NCBI GenBank assembly: GCA_964485215.1
Contig: CAZAIM010000076.1
Coordinates: 1-12,208, forward strand
Length of the DNA stretch: 12,208 bases
From: HGM04593 sp964485215
GTDB lineage: Bacteria; Bacteroidota; Bacteroidia; Bacteroidales; Bacteroidaceae
Direction: 5' to 3'
Shown: positions 6,403 to 12,208 of the stretch, piece by piece
Layout: the number at the start of each line of letters is the position of its first letter
Numbering within the stretch: position 1 is the first letter of the stretch
The notes under the pieces: generated by a model
What the model saw: only the letters and a program-made list of their open reading frames with translations
What the model was told of the DNA's origin: nothing
The model's database searches: none
Program-made: the position numbers and the translations under genes

Positions 6403-7161
6403 ATGCAGGACAAGGCACTTGCCATTGAGAATCTGACGGTAGGTTATACCGTCCGCAGGAAGAGGGTAGAGGTTGTCTCCCGAATCAATGCAACACTTCG
6501 CTGCGGCGAGTTTGTTGCGCTCATTGGCAGGAACGGTGCCGGCAAATCGACCCTGCTGCGCACCTTGACAGCCACTCAGCCGCCACTCGATGGTGAGGTG
6601 AAGTTCGGCGGCACAGCTCTTTGTGAGCTTGGGACTGCCGAACTTGCAAGGCACATATCAGTAGTGCTCACCGGAAATGCTGCCACAAACCTCACTGTCC
6701 GCGAACTTGTTGCACTTGGGCGCATCCCCTACACCAATTTTCTGGGGCATCTTACAACAGCCGACAACAAGGTGGTGAACAGTGCAATGGAGCTTATGGG
6801 CGTAGCTGCTTTCGCCGGTCGCGACATTGCATCGCTCAGCGACGGAGAACGGCAGAAATGTTTCATAGCAAAGGCACTGGCTCAGGAGACACCGGTGCTG
6901 TTCCTTGACGAACCGACTGCATTTCTCGACTATCCGAGCAAGGTACGCCTGTTCGCTACGTTGAGAAAGCTGGCGCGAGAGAATGGAAAGGCAGTTGTAG
7001 TCTCCACGCACGATATAGATATTGTACAGCAGGCTGCCGACACCGTCTGGCTCATAGACGGCGGTACCATGTACCCGATTCCGGCCTGTGAGCTGCCGTC
7101 AAACAGAATATTCCGTTCCTTTATGGACAGCGGTGAACTGCAACACGGCGAAAAGGAGTAG
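6403..7161 (+). CDS. FecE/BtuD-type ABC transporter ATP-binding protein
   Basis: A 252-residue ATPase of the class serving iron-siderophore, haem or cobalamin importers. Walker A is GRNGAGKST at 42-50, the signature is SLSDGERQK at 144-152, Walker B is VLFLDEP at 165-171, and the switch His lies in STHD at 201-204. The segment ALGRIPYTNFLG near 104-115 is typical of the FecE/FepC group. At the Q-loop position (HISVVLTG) Thr90 stands where Gln is usual; I recall similar VLT forms in Bacteroidetes members. No FecD-type permease or binding-protein gene is in the window, so the ATPase must pair with a permease encoded elsewhere or serve another role. It sits between a secreted peptidase and a C-S lyase in one operon (gaps of 9 and 23 bases). 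Confidence 0.93.
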   Translation: MQDKALAIENLTVGYTVRRKRVEVVSRINATLRCGEFVALIGRNGAGKSTLLRTLTATQPPLDGEVKFGGTALCELGTAELARHISVVLTGNAATNLTVRELVALGRIPYTNFLGHLTTADNKVVNSAMELMGVAAFAGRDIASLSDGERQKCFIAKALAQETPVLFLDEPTAFLDYPSKVRLFATLRKLARENGKAVVVSTHDIDIVQQAADTVWLIDGGTMYPIPACELPSNRIFRSFMDSGELQHGEKE

Positions 7162-7184
7162 AACAGAAACAATACAGACATACA

Positions 7185-8357
7185 ATGAAGTACGATTTTG
7201 ACGAAATTATCCCGCGTAAACACACGGATTGTTTAAAGTATGACAATGTGAAGGAAATGTTCGGTACAGAGGAAATTCTTCCTATGTGGATTGCCGATAT
7301 GGACTTCAGAACCCCTCCGTTCATAGTCGATGCGATACGCAAGCGTCTCGACCACGAAGTGCTTGGCTACACCTACTGCTGCAGCCGTTGGAAGCCGGCA
7401 ATACAGAACTGGGTGTCACGCCGCTATGGATGGCAGGTAGAACCCGAAGAGATAGGCTTTGTCGGAGGCATAGTGCCGGCAATCTCGTTTGCCCTCCAGT
7501 GTTTTACTGAGCCCGGCGACAAGGTTCTCATACAGCCGCCTGTATATCACCCCTATCATCACGTTACGCACGACCTCGGACGCACGTTGGTGACAACCCC
7601 TCTGAAACTTGTCGACGGCCAGCTGCAGGTAGACTTTGCCGACTTTGAAGAAAAGGTAAAAGGCTGCAAACTCTTCCTGCTCTGCAACCCCCACAACCCT
7701 TGCGGCCGTGTATGGACAAAGGAGGAATTGCAGAGAATGTGCGAAATATGCGTGAAGAACAATGTACTTGTCATTAGCGACGAGATTCATTGCGATATGA
7801 CACTCAAAGGCTTCAGCCATACACCGTTCGCGTCGGTTTCCGATGCAGCCCGTAACAACAGCATCACCTTTATGGCAGCAAGCAAGACCTTCAATATTGC
7901 CGGTCTGAAGAGCTCGTACCATATTATACAGAACGAAGAGATACGCAAGCAGTATCAGGAGTTCCTGCGCAAGAGTGAGCTCGACACCGCTCATGTGTTT
8001 GCCACCGGTCCTGTGGCTACAGCCTACACCGAGGGCGAAGAGTGGCTTGGCCAGATGCTCGAATATGTCGAGGCCAATATCGACTATATGCAGCAGTACC
8101 TCAAGGACAATATGCCCAAGATGGGTATGATACGTCCCCAGGCTTCGTTCCTGGTGTTTCTCGATGCGCGTGGCCTTGGTCTGCCTCACGACGAACTTGT
8201 CGATTTCTTTATCCGTGAGGCCAAGGTGGGAATGAACGACGGCGCAATGTTCGGTGAGGGAGGTTCCGGATTTATGCGAATAAACCTCGGTTGTCCCCGT
8301 TCTGTGCTTGTAAAGGCTCTCGAACAGATAAAAAGCGCGTACGACAAAATTGGTTGA
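7185..8357 (+). CDS. PatB/MalY-type PLP-dependent C-S lyase
   Basis: A 390-residue fold-type I PLP enzyme of the MalY/PatB group (cystathionine beta-lyase or cysteine desulfhydrase-like), which splits C-S bonds of sulfur amino acids to give a thiol, pyruvate and ammonia. Motifs: LPMWIADMDFRTPP near 33-46, a typical opening; YTYCCSRWKPAI; PPVYHPY; N171 in NPHNPCGR; D199 in ISDEIHCDM; the PLP lysine K234 in AASKTFNIAGL; and the substrate carboxylate Arg in FMRINLGCPR. Length and order are complete. Ordinary aminotransferase activity is possible but less likely given the SDEIHCD motif. It is the last gene of its operon, and a terminator follows 37 bases after its TGA stop. Products could include hydrogen sulfide or homocysteine. 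Confidence 0.93.
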   Translation: MKYDFDEIIPRKHTDCLKYDNVKEMFGTEEILPMWIADMDFRTPPFIVDAIRKRLDHEVLGYTYCCSRWKPAIQNWVSRRYGWQVEPEEIGFVGGIVPAISFALQCFTEPGDKVLIQPPVYHPYHHVTHDLGRTLVTTPLKLVDGQLQVDFADFEEKVKGCKLFLLCNPHNPCGRVWTKEELQRMCEICVKNNVLVISDEIHCDMTLKGFSHTPFASVSDAARNNSITFMAASKTFNIAGLKSSYHIIQNEEIRKQYQEFLRKSELDTAHVFATGPVATAYTEGEEWLGQMLEYVEANIDYMQQYLKDNMPKMGMIRPQASFLVFLDARGLGLPHDELVDFFIREAKVGMNDGAMFGEGGSGFMRINLGCPRSVLVKALEQIKSAYDKIG

Positions 8358-8393
8358 ACTGTAATTGAATCCCGAACTGCTTCTGGAATCATC

Positions 8394-8430
8394 GGAGCAT
8401 GCCTTTTTCATAGGCATGCTCCTGTTTTTT
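8394..8430 (+). terminator. Terminator of the S37-ABC-PatB operon
   Basis: The arms GGAGCATGCC (8394-8403) and GGCATGCTCC (8413-8422) form a perfect 10-bp stem with a 9-base loop, followed by TG and six T (8425-8430). Confidence 0.9.
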
Positions 8431-8448
8431 CATTATTTGCCCTCAAAA

Positions 8449-8480
8449 TTTGTACCTCTGCAAAAAAAACAGTATCTTCG
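8449..8480 (+). promoter_or_regulatory. Bacteroidetes promoter for the nif3-like operon
   Basis: TTTG at 8449-8452 and TATCTTCG at 8473-8480 (one mismatch to TAnnTTTG) are separated by 20 bases, a typical layout. Transcription would begin near 8486, leaving a leader of about 75 bases. Confidence 0.7.
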
Positions 8481-8491
8481 CAGTTGAAATA

Positions 8492-8546
8492 AGAAACTGT
8501 TAGAATTTATATCTCCGAAATTTCTATAAATTCAAAAGTTTCTAAC
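8492..8546 (+). promoter_or_regulatory. Foldable leader in front of the nif3-like gene
   Basis: The leader holds nested complementary pairs: GAATTTATA (8503-8511) with TATAAATTC (8525-8533), and AGAAAC (8492-8497) with GTTTCT (8538-8543). A competing pair, GTTAGAA (8499-8505) with TTCTAAC (8540-8546), cannot form together with both of these. The structure ends 14 bases before the start codon, so it could affect translation. It matches no riboswitch class I know, and AT-rich pairing by chance is possible. Confidence 0.4.
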
Positions 8547-8559
8547 CCTACATAACATT

Positions 8560-9657
8560 TTGGTTAAAATAAAGGATATAGCGAATGCCCTTGAAATGTT
8601 CGCGCCTCTGCCGTTGCAGGATGGATTTGACAACGCCGGCCTGCAAATTGGATTGACAGAAGCGGAAGTTGCAGGGGTTTTATTGTGTCTTGATGTGACC
8701 GAGGCCATCGTCGAAGAAGCCATCACATCGGGGTGCAATCTCATTGTCTCCCATCATCCCCTAATCTTTTCGCCATTGAAGCGCATTACCGGCGGCAACT
8801 ATGTAGAACGTTGTGTGCTCAAGGCACTTGCCAACGGAATTGCAATCTATTCGGCACACACGAATCTTGACAATGCACCGGGTGGAGTCAACTGCCGCAT
8901 TGCCGAGAAACTGGGACTGCATAACGTGCGTGTTCTTGTGCCGAAGGACGATTCGCTGCTGAAGCTTGCAGTCTATGTTCCTTTATCACATGCCGATGAT
9001 GTACGCATGGCACTCTTCGAAGCCGGTTGCGGCAATATCGGCAATTACGGTTCGTGCAGCTATAACGTCGAAGGCTTTGGAACCTTCAAGGCCAACGAGG
9101 GTTGCACCCCCTTTTGCGGAACCGTCGGCGAGCTTCATAAGGAGTCCGAGGTGCGCATAGAGACAATCATGCCGTCGTATATGAAAAACCGCGTCCTTCC
9201 GGCACTCCTTGAAGCCCACCCCTACGAAGAACCGGCATACGACATATACCCTTTGAAGAACAGTTGGGGCAGTGTAGGCTCGGGCGTTGTTGGAGAATTG
9301 GCCGACGAGTGTGACGAGAAAGCATTCCTGAGCCTTATAAAGGAGAAGTTCAATGTCGCTTGTGTGCGCCATACGGCTCTGCTTGGAAAAAAGATAAAGC
9401 GTGTAGCCCTTTGCGGAGGTGCCGGAGCCTCATTCGCGCCTTCAGCCATGGCTGCCGGAGCCGACATATACATAACCGGCGAGGCACGTTATCACGACCT
9501 CTTCCACTATACCGGCAAAATGCTTCTGGCCGTAATAGGGCACTATGAGAGCGAACAGTATACGATAGACATCTTCGGCGACATTATCGGCAAGCGTTTC
9601 CCAGAGCTTAAGATAATGAAAAGCTCTGTCAATACCAACCCTTTGAATTACATGTAG
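8560..9657 (+). CDS. Nif3-like dinuclear metal centre protein, YqfO-type, probable TTG start
   Basis: A member of the Nif3/YbgI/YqfO family, toroidal hexamers with two bound metals; some are called GTP cyclohydrolase I type 2, but the physiological role is unsettled. Family features are PLPLQDGFDNAGLQIG near 17-31; H65 and H66 in VSHHPLIFSP; the AHTNLDNAPGGVN segment with H100 and D104; GEARYHD; and the C-terminal H328 and E332 in GHYESE. At 365 residues it carries the extra middle domain (about 130-235, including AHPYEEPAYDIYPL) of YqfO-type proteins, absent from the 247-residue YbgI type. No in-frame ATG lies between the upstream stop and this region. TTG 8560 gives the expected N-terminus (VKIKDIANAL); ATT at 8557 is a less likely alternative. 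The zinc-ribbon gene follows after 33 bases, a pairing common in Bacteroidetes. Confidence 0.93.
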   Translation: MVKIKDIANALEMFAPLPLQDGFDNAGLQIGLTEAEVAGVLLCLDVTEAIVEEAITSGCNLIVSHHPLIFSPLKRITGGNYVERCVLKALANGIAIYSAHTNLDNAPGGVNCRIAEKLGLHNVRVLVPKDDSLLKLAVYVPLSHADDVRMALFEAGCGNIGNYGSCSYNVEGFGTFKANEGCTPFCGTVGELHKESEVRIETIMPSYMKNRVLPALLEAHPYEEPAYDIYPLKNSWGSVGSGVVGELADECDEKAFLSLIKEKFNVACVRHTALLGKKIKRVALCGGAGASFAPSAMAAGADIYITGEARYHDLFHYTGKMLLAVIGHYESEQYTIDIFGDIIGKRFPELKIMKSSVNTNPLNYM

Positions 9658-9690
9658 AATTATATTAACCTTATAATAAATATAAATAAT

Positions 9691-10509
9691 ATGGCAAAGA
9701 AAGACCCTGCTGAATACACAGTAGAAGAGAAGTTGAAGACCCTCTATGAACTTCAGACAATCCTGTCCCAGATAGACAAGATAAAGATTCTTCGTGGTGA
9801 GCTCCCTCTCGAGGTAAAAGACCTTGAAGACGAGATTGTAGGTCTTGGTACACGTATCGAGAACATTACAAACGACATCAAGTCAATCCGCGAGAACATC
9901 GTCTCTTTCCGTGAGGAGATGGAGCAGGCAAAGAGAAGCATTGAGAAGTACACTGCCGACCAGAGCAACGTCCGCAACAACCGCGAGTTCGACCTCTTGA
10001 ACAAGGAGATAGAGTACAACCGTCTTGTCATTGAACACGACGAGAAGAAGATTAACGATGCAAAGCGTCAGGAGCAGCAGAAGAACGATGAACTTGAAAG
10101 GTCTAATAATATGCTCGAGGAGCGCAAGAAAGACCTCGATATGAAGAAGGCCGAGCTTGAAGATATTGTTGCTGAGACAAAGGCCGAGGAAGAGAAACTG
10201 CGCGAGCAGGCACGTGACCTTGAACTGAACATCGAGCCACGCCTTCTGGCATCCTTCAAGCGCATCCGCAAGAGCTCACGCAACGGTCTTGGCATTGTGT
10301 ATGTCGAGCGTGACGCATGCGCCGGCTGTTTCAGCAAGATTCCGCCACAGCGACAGATGGACATCCGCATGAGAAAGAAAATCATCGTTTGCGAGAACTG
10401 CGGACGCATTATGATTGACCCTGAGCTTGCAGGAGTACAGCAGGAGAAACCGGCAGAGGCACCGGCACCAAAGCGTCGCGGCATACGCCGTGTTGCAAAG
10501 TCGGAGTAA
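9691..10509 (+). CDS. Coiled-coil protein with C4 zinc ribbon
   Basis: A 272-residue cytosolic protein of the bacterial C4 zinc-ribbon (DUF164/CsgG-unrelated) group. A long, highly charged coiled coil covers about residues 12-180, rich in Glu and Lys, with a likely hairpin break around 90-105 (ADQSNVRNNREFDLL), a conserved point in this family. The zinc ribbon has C210-x2-C213 (DACAGCF) and C234-x2-C237 (VCENCGR), with IPPQRQ between them. A basic Pro/Ala-rich tail (APAPKRRGIRRVAK) may bind nucleic acid. The biochemical role is unknown; the family is often found next to nif3-like genes, as here, and the two probably share one transcript. It begins with ATG after an AT-rich spacer without a Shine-Dalgarno sequence. 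Confidence 0.92.
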   Translation: MAKKDPAEYTVEEKLKTLYELQTILSQIDKIKILRGELPLEVKDLEDEIVGLGTRIENITNDIKSIRENIVSFREEMEQAKRSIEKYTADQSNVRNNREFDLLNKEIEYNRLVIEHDEKKINDAKRQEQQKNDELERSNNMLEERKKDLDMKKAELEDIVAETKAEEEKLREQARDLELNIEPRLLASFKRIRKSSRNGLGIVYVERDACAGCFSKIPPQRQMDIRMRKKIIVCENCGRIMIDPELAGVQQEKPAEAPAPKRRGIRRVAKSE

Positions 10510-10541
10510 TCGGTGGCTGCATACAAATATAGAACAATAAG

Positions 10542-10659
10542 GGGGTGAGTAAAAAGTAAATTTGGAATTCCTAGCCTTGGCTGCACTCGCCTGAAATTGC
10601 AAATAAATTTGCATTTGGCTCGTTTGCACAAGTCTTGAACTTTGCTTTTTATTCACCCC
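10542..10659. repeat. Intergenic palindromic element with 19-bp terminal arms
   Basis: The arms at 10542-10560 (GGGGTGAGTAAAAAGTAAA) and 10641-10659 are inverted copies with two differences; read as plus-strand RNA both become G-U pairs, so all 19 pairs can form. The 80-base interior holds a perfect palindrome TGCAAAT-AA-ATTTGCA (10598-10613) and two related stretches beginning TTGGCT (10578 and 10615 areas). It encodes nothing. This is the shape of a small dispersed repeat (REP- or MITE-like) or a structured RNA. Copy number in the genome cannot be seen from here. Confidence 0.6.
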
Positions 10660-10709
10660 AACATTTAGAGGATGACTTTCACACACTGGGTTATCCTCTA
10701 AATGTTTTT
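10660..10709 (+). terminator. Hairpin terminator after the zinc-ribbon gene
   Basis: A perfect 14-bp inverted repeat (10660-10673 and 10693-10706, 19-base loop) ends in a T run at 10705-10709. The T run is only on the plus-strand side, so it best serves the nif3-like/zinc-ribbon operon. It directly abuts the palindromic element and lies 2 bases from the stop of the convergent reductase gene. Confidence 0.75.
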
Positions 10710-10710
10710 C

Positions 10711-11712
10711 TCAGAACAGTTTCAGGTTCTCAAGCGAAGGCTTCAGTTCCCCCTTCTCAATCCGGTGCACAATCTCCACAACCTTGTCGTTCATTGGGGT
10801 AGGAACCCCAATCTTGCGCCCGAATGTACTTACAACCCCATTTATGGCATCAACCTCCGTCGGCTTTCCCTTCTCGAGGTCCTGCAGCATACTTGCCTTC
10901 AGCTTGGCATGTTTGCGAATGGCAATAGGAATGATAAAGAACGAGAACGCCTTCTTCAACCGGTTCTTGTAGTCGAGCAGCTTTACGATATCCTTGCCCT
11001 GCACAGGCTCAATCCTAATCTTCCCTGCAGCGCACACATCGATACTCTCCTTTATCAATGCCTGCACAATTCTGCGTGAACTCCTGTTGTTGGCAGCCTC
11101 GCCGAATGTGCAGCCAAGTACCGCACTCATTCCCGAAAATGCCGAATTTATAAGCAGTTTGCTCCAGCGTGAGCCAATGAAATTCTTGTCAATCTCCACC
11201 GGCCCCATTAGTTCAAGCAACGCCTTCACCTCATTTATGTGTGCGTTTGGAGTAGGCTGCAGCGAACCAAGCGAGAATGTGAGAGAGTCCGCAGCACTTG
11301 TAAGTTCGCACACGCCCGGCCCCTTCATCGTGGCTCCCCAGGCAACAGTGCACCCCAGTACACGTTCTTCACCAACAATTCCGCCAATCTCAAGTTCCGG
11401 TATACCGTTCTGTAAAGTAACCACGACACCGTCATCGGCAAGAAACTCCTTAATGCTGTTCACAACCTCCCTGTTATGCTGCTGCTTAGTCATCAGGAAA
11501 ATGATGTCATACTTCCCCGACATTTCGGCAGGTGTATATGCCGTCACCGGTTGTGTGAAACTTACAGTGCCGGTAATTGTAGCTCCATGCTTCTGCAACG
11601 CATCTATATGCGCCTTATTGCGGTTTATGAGCTCAATTTTTCCACCGTTCTTTGTTACATACGCGCCAAGGATTGTTCCTAATGACCCTGCACCATATAT
11701 TGCTGCCCTCAT
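10711..11712 (-). CDS. Ketopantoate reductase family protein (PanE/ApbA-like)
   Basis: A 333-residue NADPH-dependent reductase of the 2-dehydropantoate 2-reductase family, which in pantothenate synthesis reduces ketopantoate to pantoate. The Rossmann motif is GAGSLGT at 7-13. Family positions visible are MTKQQ near 74-78, N102 in TLQNGIPE, catalytic K185 in SRWSKLLINSA, S274 in ASMLQDLEKGKPTEVDAINGVV, E286 and N291 in the same motif, and VPTPMNDKV near the end. It is somewhat longer than E. coli PanE (303 aa), with a basic insertion around 250-272 (KNRLKKAF, AIRKHAKLK). No panB or panC gene is nearby and several paralogues are usual in this phylum, so the exact substrate is not certain. It has its own promoter and stands alone. 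Confidence 0.9.
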   Translation of the reverse strand: MRAAIYGAGSLGTILGAYVTKNGGKIELINRNKAHIDALQKHGATITGTVSFTQPVTAYTPAEMSGKYDIIFLMTKQQHNREVVNSIKEFLADDGVVVTLQNGIPELEIGGIVGEERVLGCTVAWGATMKGPGVCELTSAADSLTFSLGSLQPTPNAHINEVKALLELMGPVEIDKNFIGSRWSKLLINSAFSGMSAVLGCTFGEAANNRSSRRIVQALIKESIDVCAAGKIRIEPVQGKDIVKLLDYKNRLKKAFSFFIIPIAIRKHAKLKASMLQDLEKGKPTEVDAINGVVSTFGRKIGVPTPMNDKVVEIVHRIEKGELKPSLENLKLF

Positions 11713-11737
11713 ATTTAAAAACTCTTTATATTTTTTG

Positions 11738-11768
11738 TAAAGATAGTACTAATTGTTTATTATAACAA
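11738..11768 (-). promoter_or_regulatory. Promoter of the ketopantoate-reductase-like gene
   Basis: On the minus strand TTG (11768-11766) is followed after 20 bases by TATCTTTA (11745-11738), one mismatch from TAnnTTTG. Transcription would start near 11732, about 20 bases before the ATG at 11712. Confidence 0.6.
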
Positions 11769-11906
11769 CAATCCGACGTTCCTTTTGTACTATTGTCATT
11801 GCACCACATCTTTTCACCCTTCACTCAATTTAGTTAAAAAAATAGAAATGCAGACAAAGTGTTAAAAAAAAGATTGCAATGATTACATAAAATTAATTGA
11901 AAACAA
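11769..11906. other. AT-rich intergenic stretch without a visible gene
   Basis: This divergent spacer lies between the reductase promoter and the promoter at 11907-11914. It is AT-rich, with homopolymeric A runs near 11836-11841 and 11865-11872. I see no open frame of interest and no clear hairpin. Confidence 0.6.
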
Positions 11907-11914
11907 TATTTTTG
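11907..11914 (+). promoter_or_regulatory. -7-type promoter box of a putative small RNA
   Basis: TATTTTTG fully matches TAnnTTTG. The -33 region about 20 bases upstream (TTAC near 11883) is weak. Transcription would start near 11920 and run to the terminator at 12091-12139. Confidence 0.45.
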
Positions 11915-11949
11915 CGAACGAAAGGAAATTATAAGACATAACAACAGTA

Positions 11950-12141
11950 ATGCAAAACTGGATAACATACAGCATCAGTGCATGGGCGGCTCCACCTGCC
12001 GTTTGTGGCGGCTGTGCTTGTAATTGTTTGAATTACAATAGATTAATTACCCCCCCCCGTGTAAAAGAGGATATTACATATAAATACATCGCGTTATCGT
12101 GCGGCACAGCAACGTGCCCTGCGGTAGCGCGCTTTTTTTAA
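11950..12141 (+). CDS. Doubtful 63-residue Cys-rich small ORF
   Basis: An ATG at 11950 opens 63 codons ending inside the terminator's T run (TAA 12139-12141). The first half has WAAPPAVCGGCACNCLNY, with four Cys at residues 19-26; the second half is translated from the C9 run and the terminator stem, so the C-terminus is unlikely to be selected as protein. No ribosome site is evident. It may be a short Cys-rich peptide whose frame depends on the C9 length, or more likely chance coding in a non-coding RNA. Confidence 0.15.
   Translation: MQNWITYSISAWAAPPAVCGGCACNCLNYNRLITPPRVKEDITYKYIALSCGTATCPAVARFF
12050..12058. repeat. C9 homopolymer tract
   Basis: Nine consecutive C occur in otherwise AT-rich DNA (ATTA before, GTGTAAAAG after). 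Such runs change length by slippage and are also common points of sequencing error. Confidence 0.95.
12091..12139 (+). terminator. Strong intrinsic terminator at the end of the putative small RNA
   Basis: An outer stem GCGTTATCG (12091-12099) pairs with CGGTAGCGC (12122-12130), including two G-U pairs. After a symmetric 3-base internal loop, GGCAC (12103-12107) pairs with GTGCC (12114-12118) around a 6-base loop. Seven T follow at 12133-12139. Confidence 0.8.
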
Positions 12142-12170
12142 GAGCAAAGAGCAAAGAGCAAAGAGCAAAG
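12141..12170. repeat. Tandem repeat of AGAGCAA, 4.3 copies
   Basis: Four perfect head-to-tail copies of the 7-mer AGAGCAA span 12141-12168, with a partial AG after. It begins right after the terminator T run. A 7-bp unit would shift frame with each copy, but no gene covers it. The last 38 bases (12171-12208) hold no recognisable gene, only the strings GCGAGTG and AAATTTATTT, which also occur on the minus strand of the element at 10542-10659. Confidence 0.95.
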
Positions 12171-12208
12171 CTGCGAATAAGCGAGTGGGTGGAAATTTAT
12201 TTACGCAC

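Larger units (their letters stand above)
11920..12139 (+). ncRNA. Putative small RNA or leader RNA of about 220 nt
   Basis: A promoter-like box and a strong intrinsic terminator bracket about 220 bases with no convincing long gene. Hairpins inside include TTGTAATT/AATTACAA (12018-12025 with 12031-12038, 5-base loop) and CGGC/GCCG around 11990-12005. A C9 run lies at 12050-12058. I could not assign it to 6S RNA, SRP RNA, tmRNA, RNase P RNA or a known riboswitch: the SRP-RNA GGAA-type domain is absent and it is too short for the last two RNA genes. It could instead be the attenuated leader of a gene beyond the right edge. Confidence 0.4.

Noticed and set aside
7416..8417. Long antisense open frame opposite the PatB-like gene
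   Set aside because: The plus strand encodes a complete PLP enzyme with all its motifs; the antisense product (His/Cys-rich, patternless) is a codon-bias shadow.
10994..11740. 248-codon open frame antisense to the reductase gene
   Set aside because: Ser/Pro-rich shadow of a complete reductase gene; no family features.
11920..12139. SRP RNA, tmRNA or cobalamin riboswitch at the right end
   Set aside because: The SRP domain signature, the tmRNA tRNA-like ends and the B12-box were not found.

Overview
The window reads as chromosomal DNA of a Bacteroidales bacterium (Bacteroides, Phocaeicola or Prevotella type). Several promoter candidates fit the Bacteroidetes form (TTG or TTTG, about 18-20 bases, then TAnnTTTG). 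Shine-Dalgarno sequences are mostly absent. The protein set is also typical: a DUF4251 protein, a Bacteroidetes S37-type secreted peptidase, a Nif3 plus zinc-ribbon pair, and a lipoprotein with a GH43-like fold. No tRNA, rRNA, CRISPR array or transposase gene was seen.

Layout. (1) 1-349: 3' end of a YebC/TACO1-type gene, ending at a bidirectional terminator shared with the convergent DUF4251 gene (631-1263, minus). That gene is cut by one in-frame TGA; beyond it the same frame stays open for 73 codons and encodes a Pro/Gly-rich tail with four PPGFG motifs. (2) 1562-3438: two-gene operon, GH43-like lipoprotein then nagB, ending in a perfect 17-bp terminator. (3) 3494-4888, minus: tight three-gene operon of two small unrecognised proteins (96 and 82 aa) and a family 2 glycosyltransferase. 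(4) 5092-8357: operon of a secreted S37 peptidase, a FecE/BtuD-type ABC ATPase with no permease or binding protein in view, and a PatB/MalY-type C-S lyase, closed by a terminator. (5) 8560-10509: Nif3-like metal protein, probably with a TTG start and a foldable leader, followed by a coiled-coil zinc-ribbon protein. (6) 10510-10710: a non-coding palindromic element abutting a terminator. (7) 10711-11712, minus: ketopantoate-reductase family protein with its own promoter. (8) 11713-12208: mostly non-coding. It has a perfect TAnnTTTG box, about 220 bases with hairpins and a C9 tract, then a strong terminator, which suggests a small RNA. A 7-bp tandem repeat follows.

How the genes work together. 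NagB turns glucosamine-6-phosphate into fructose-6-phosphate, so its partner lipoprotein probably acts in amino-sugar or glycan use or sensing at the cell surface. The S37 peptidase, ABC ATPase and C-S lyase could link peptide breakdown, uptake and sulfur amino acid catabolism, but this is inferred from their order only. The least explained parts are the interrupted DUF4251 gene, the small-protein/glycosyltransferase operon and the putative small RNA at the right end.
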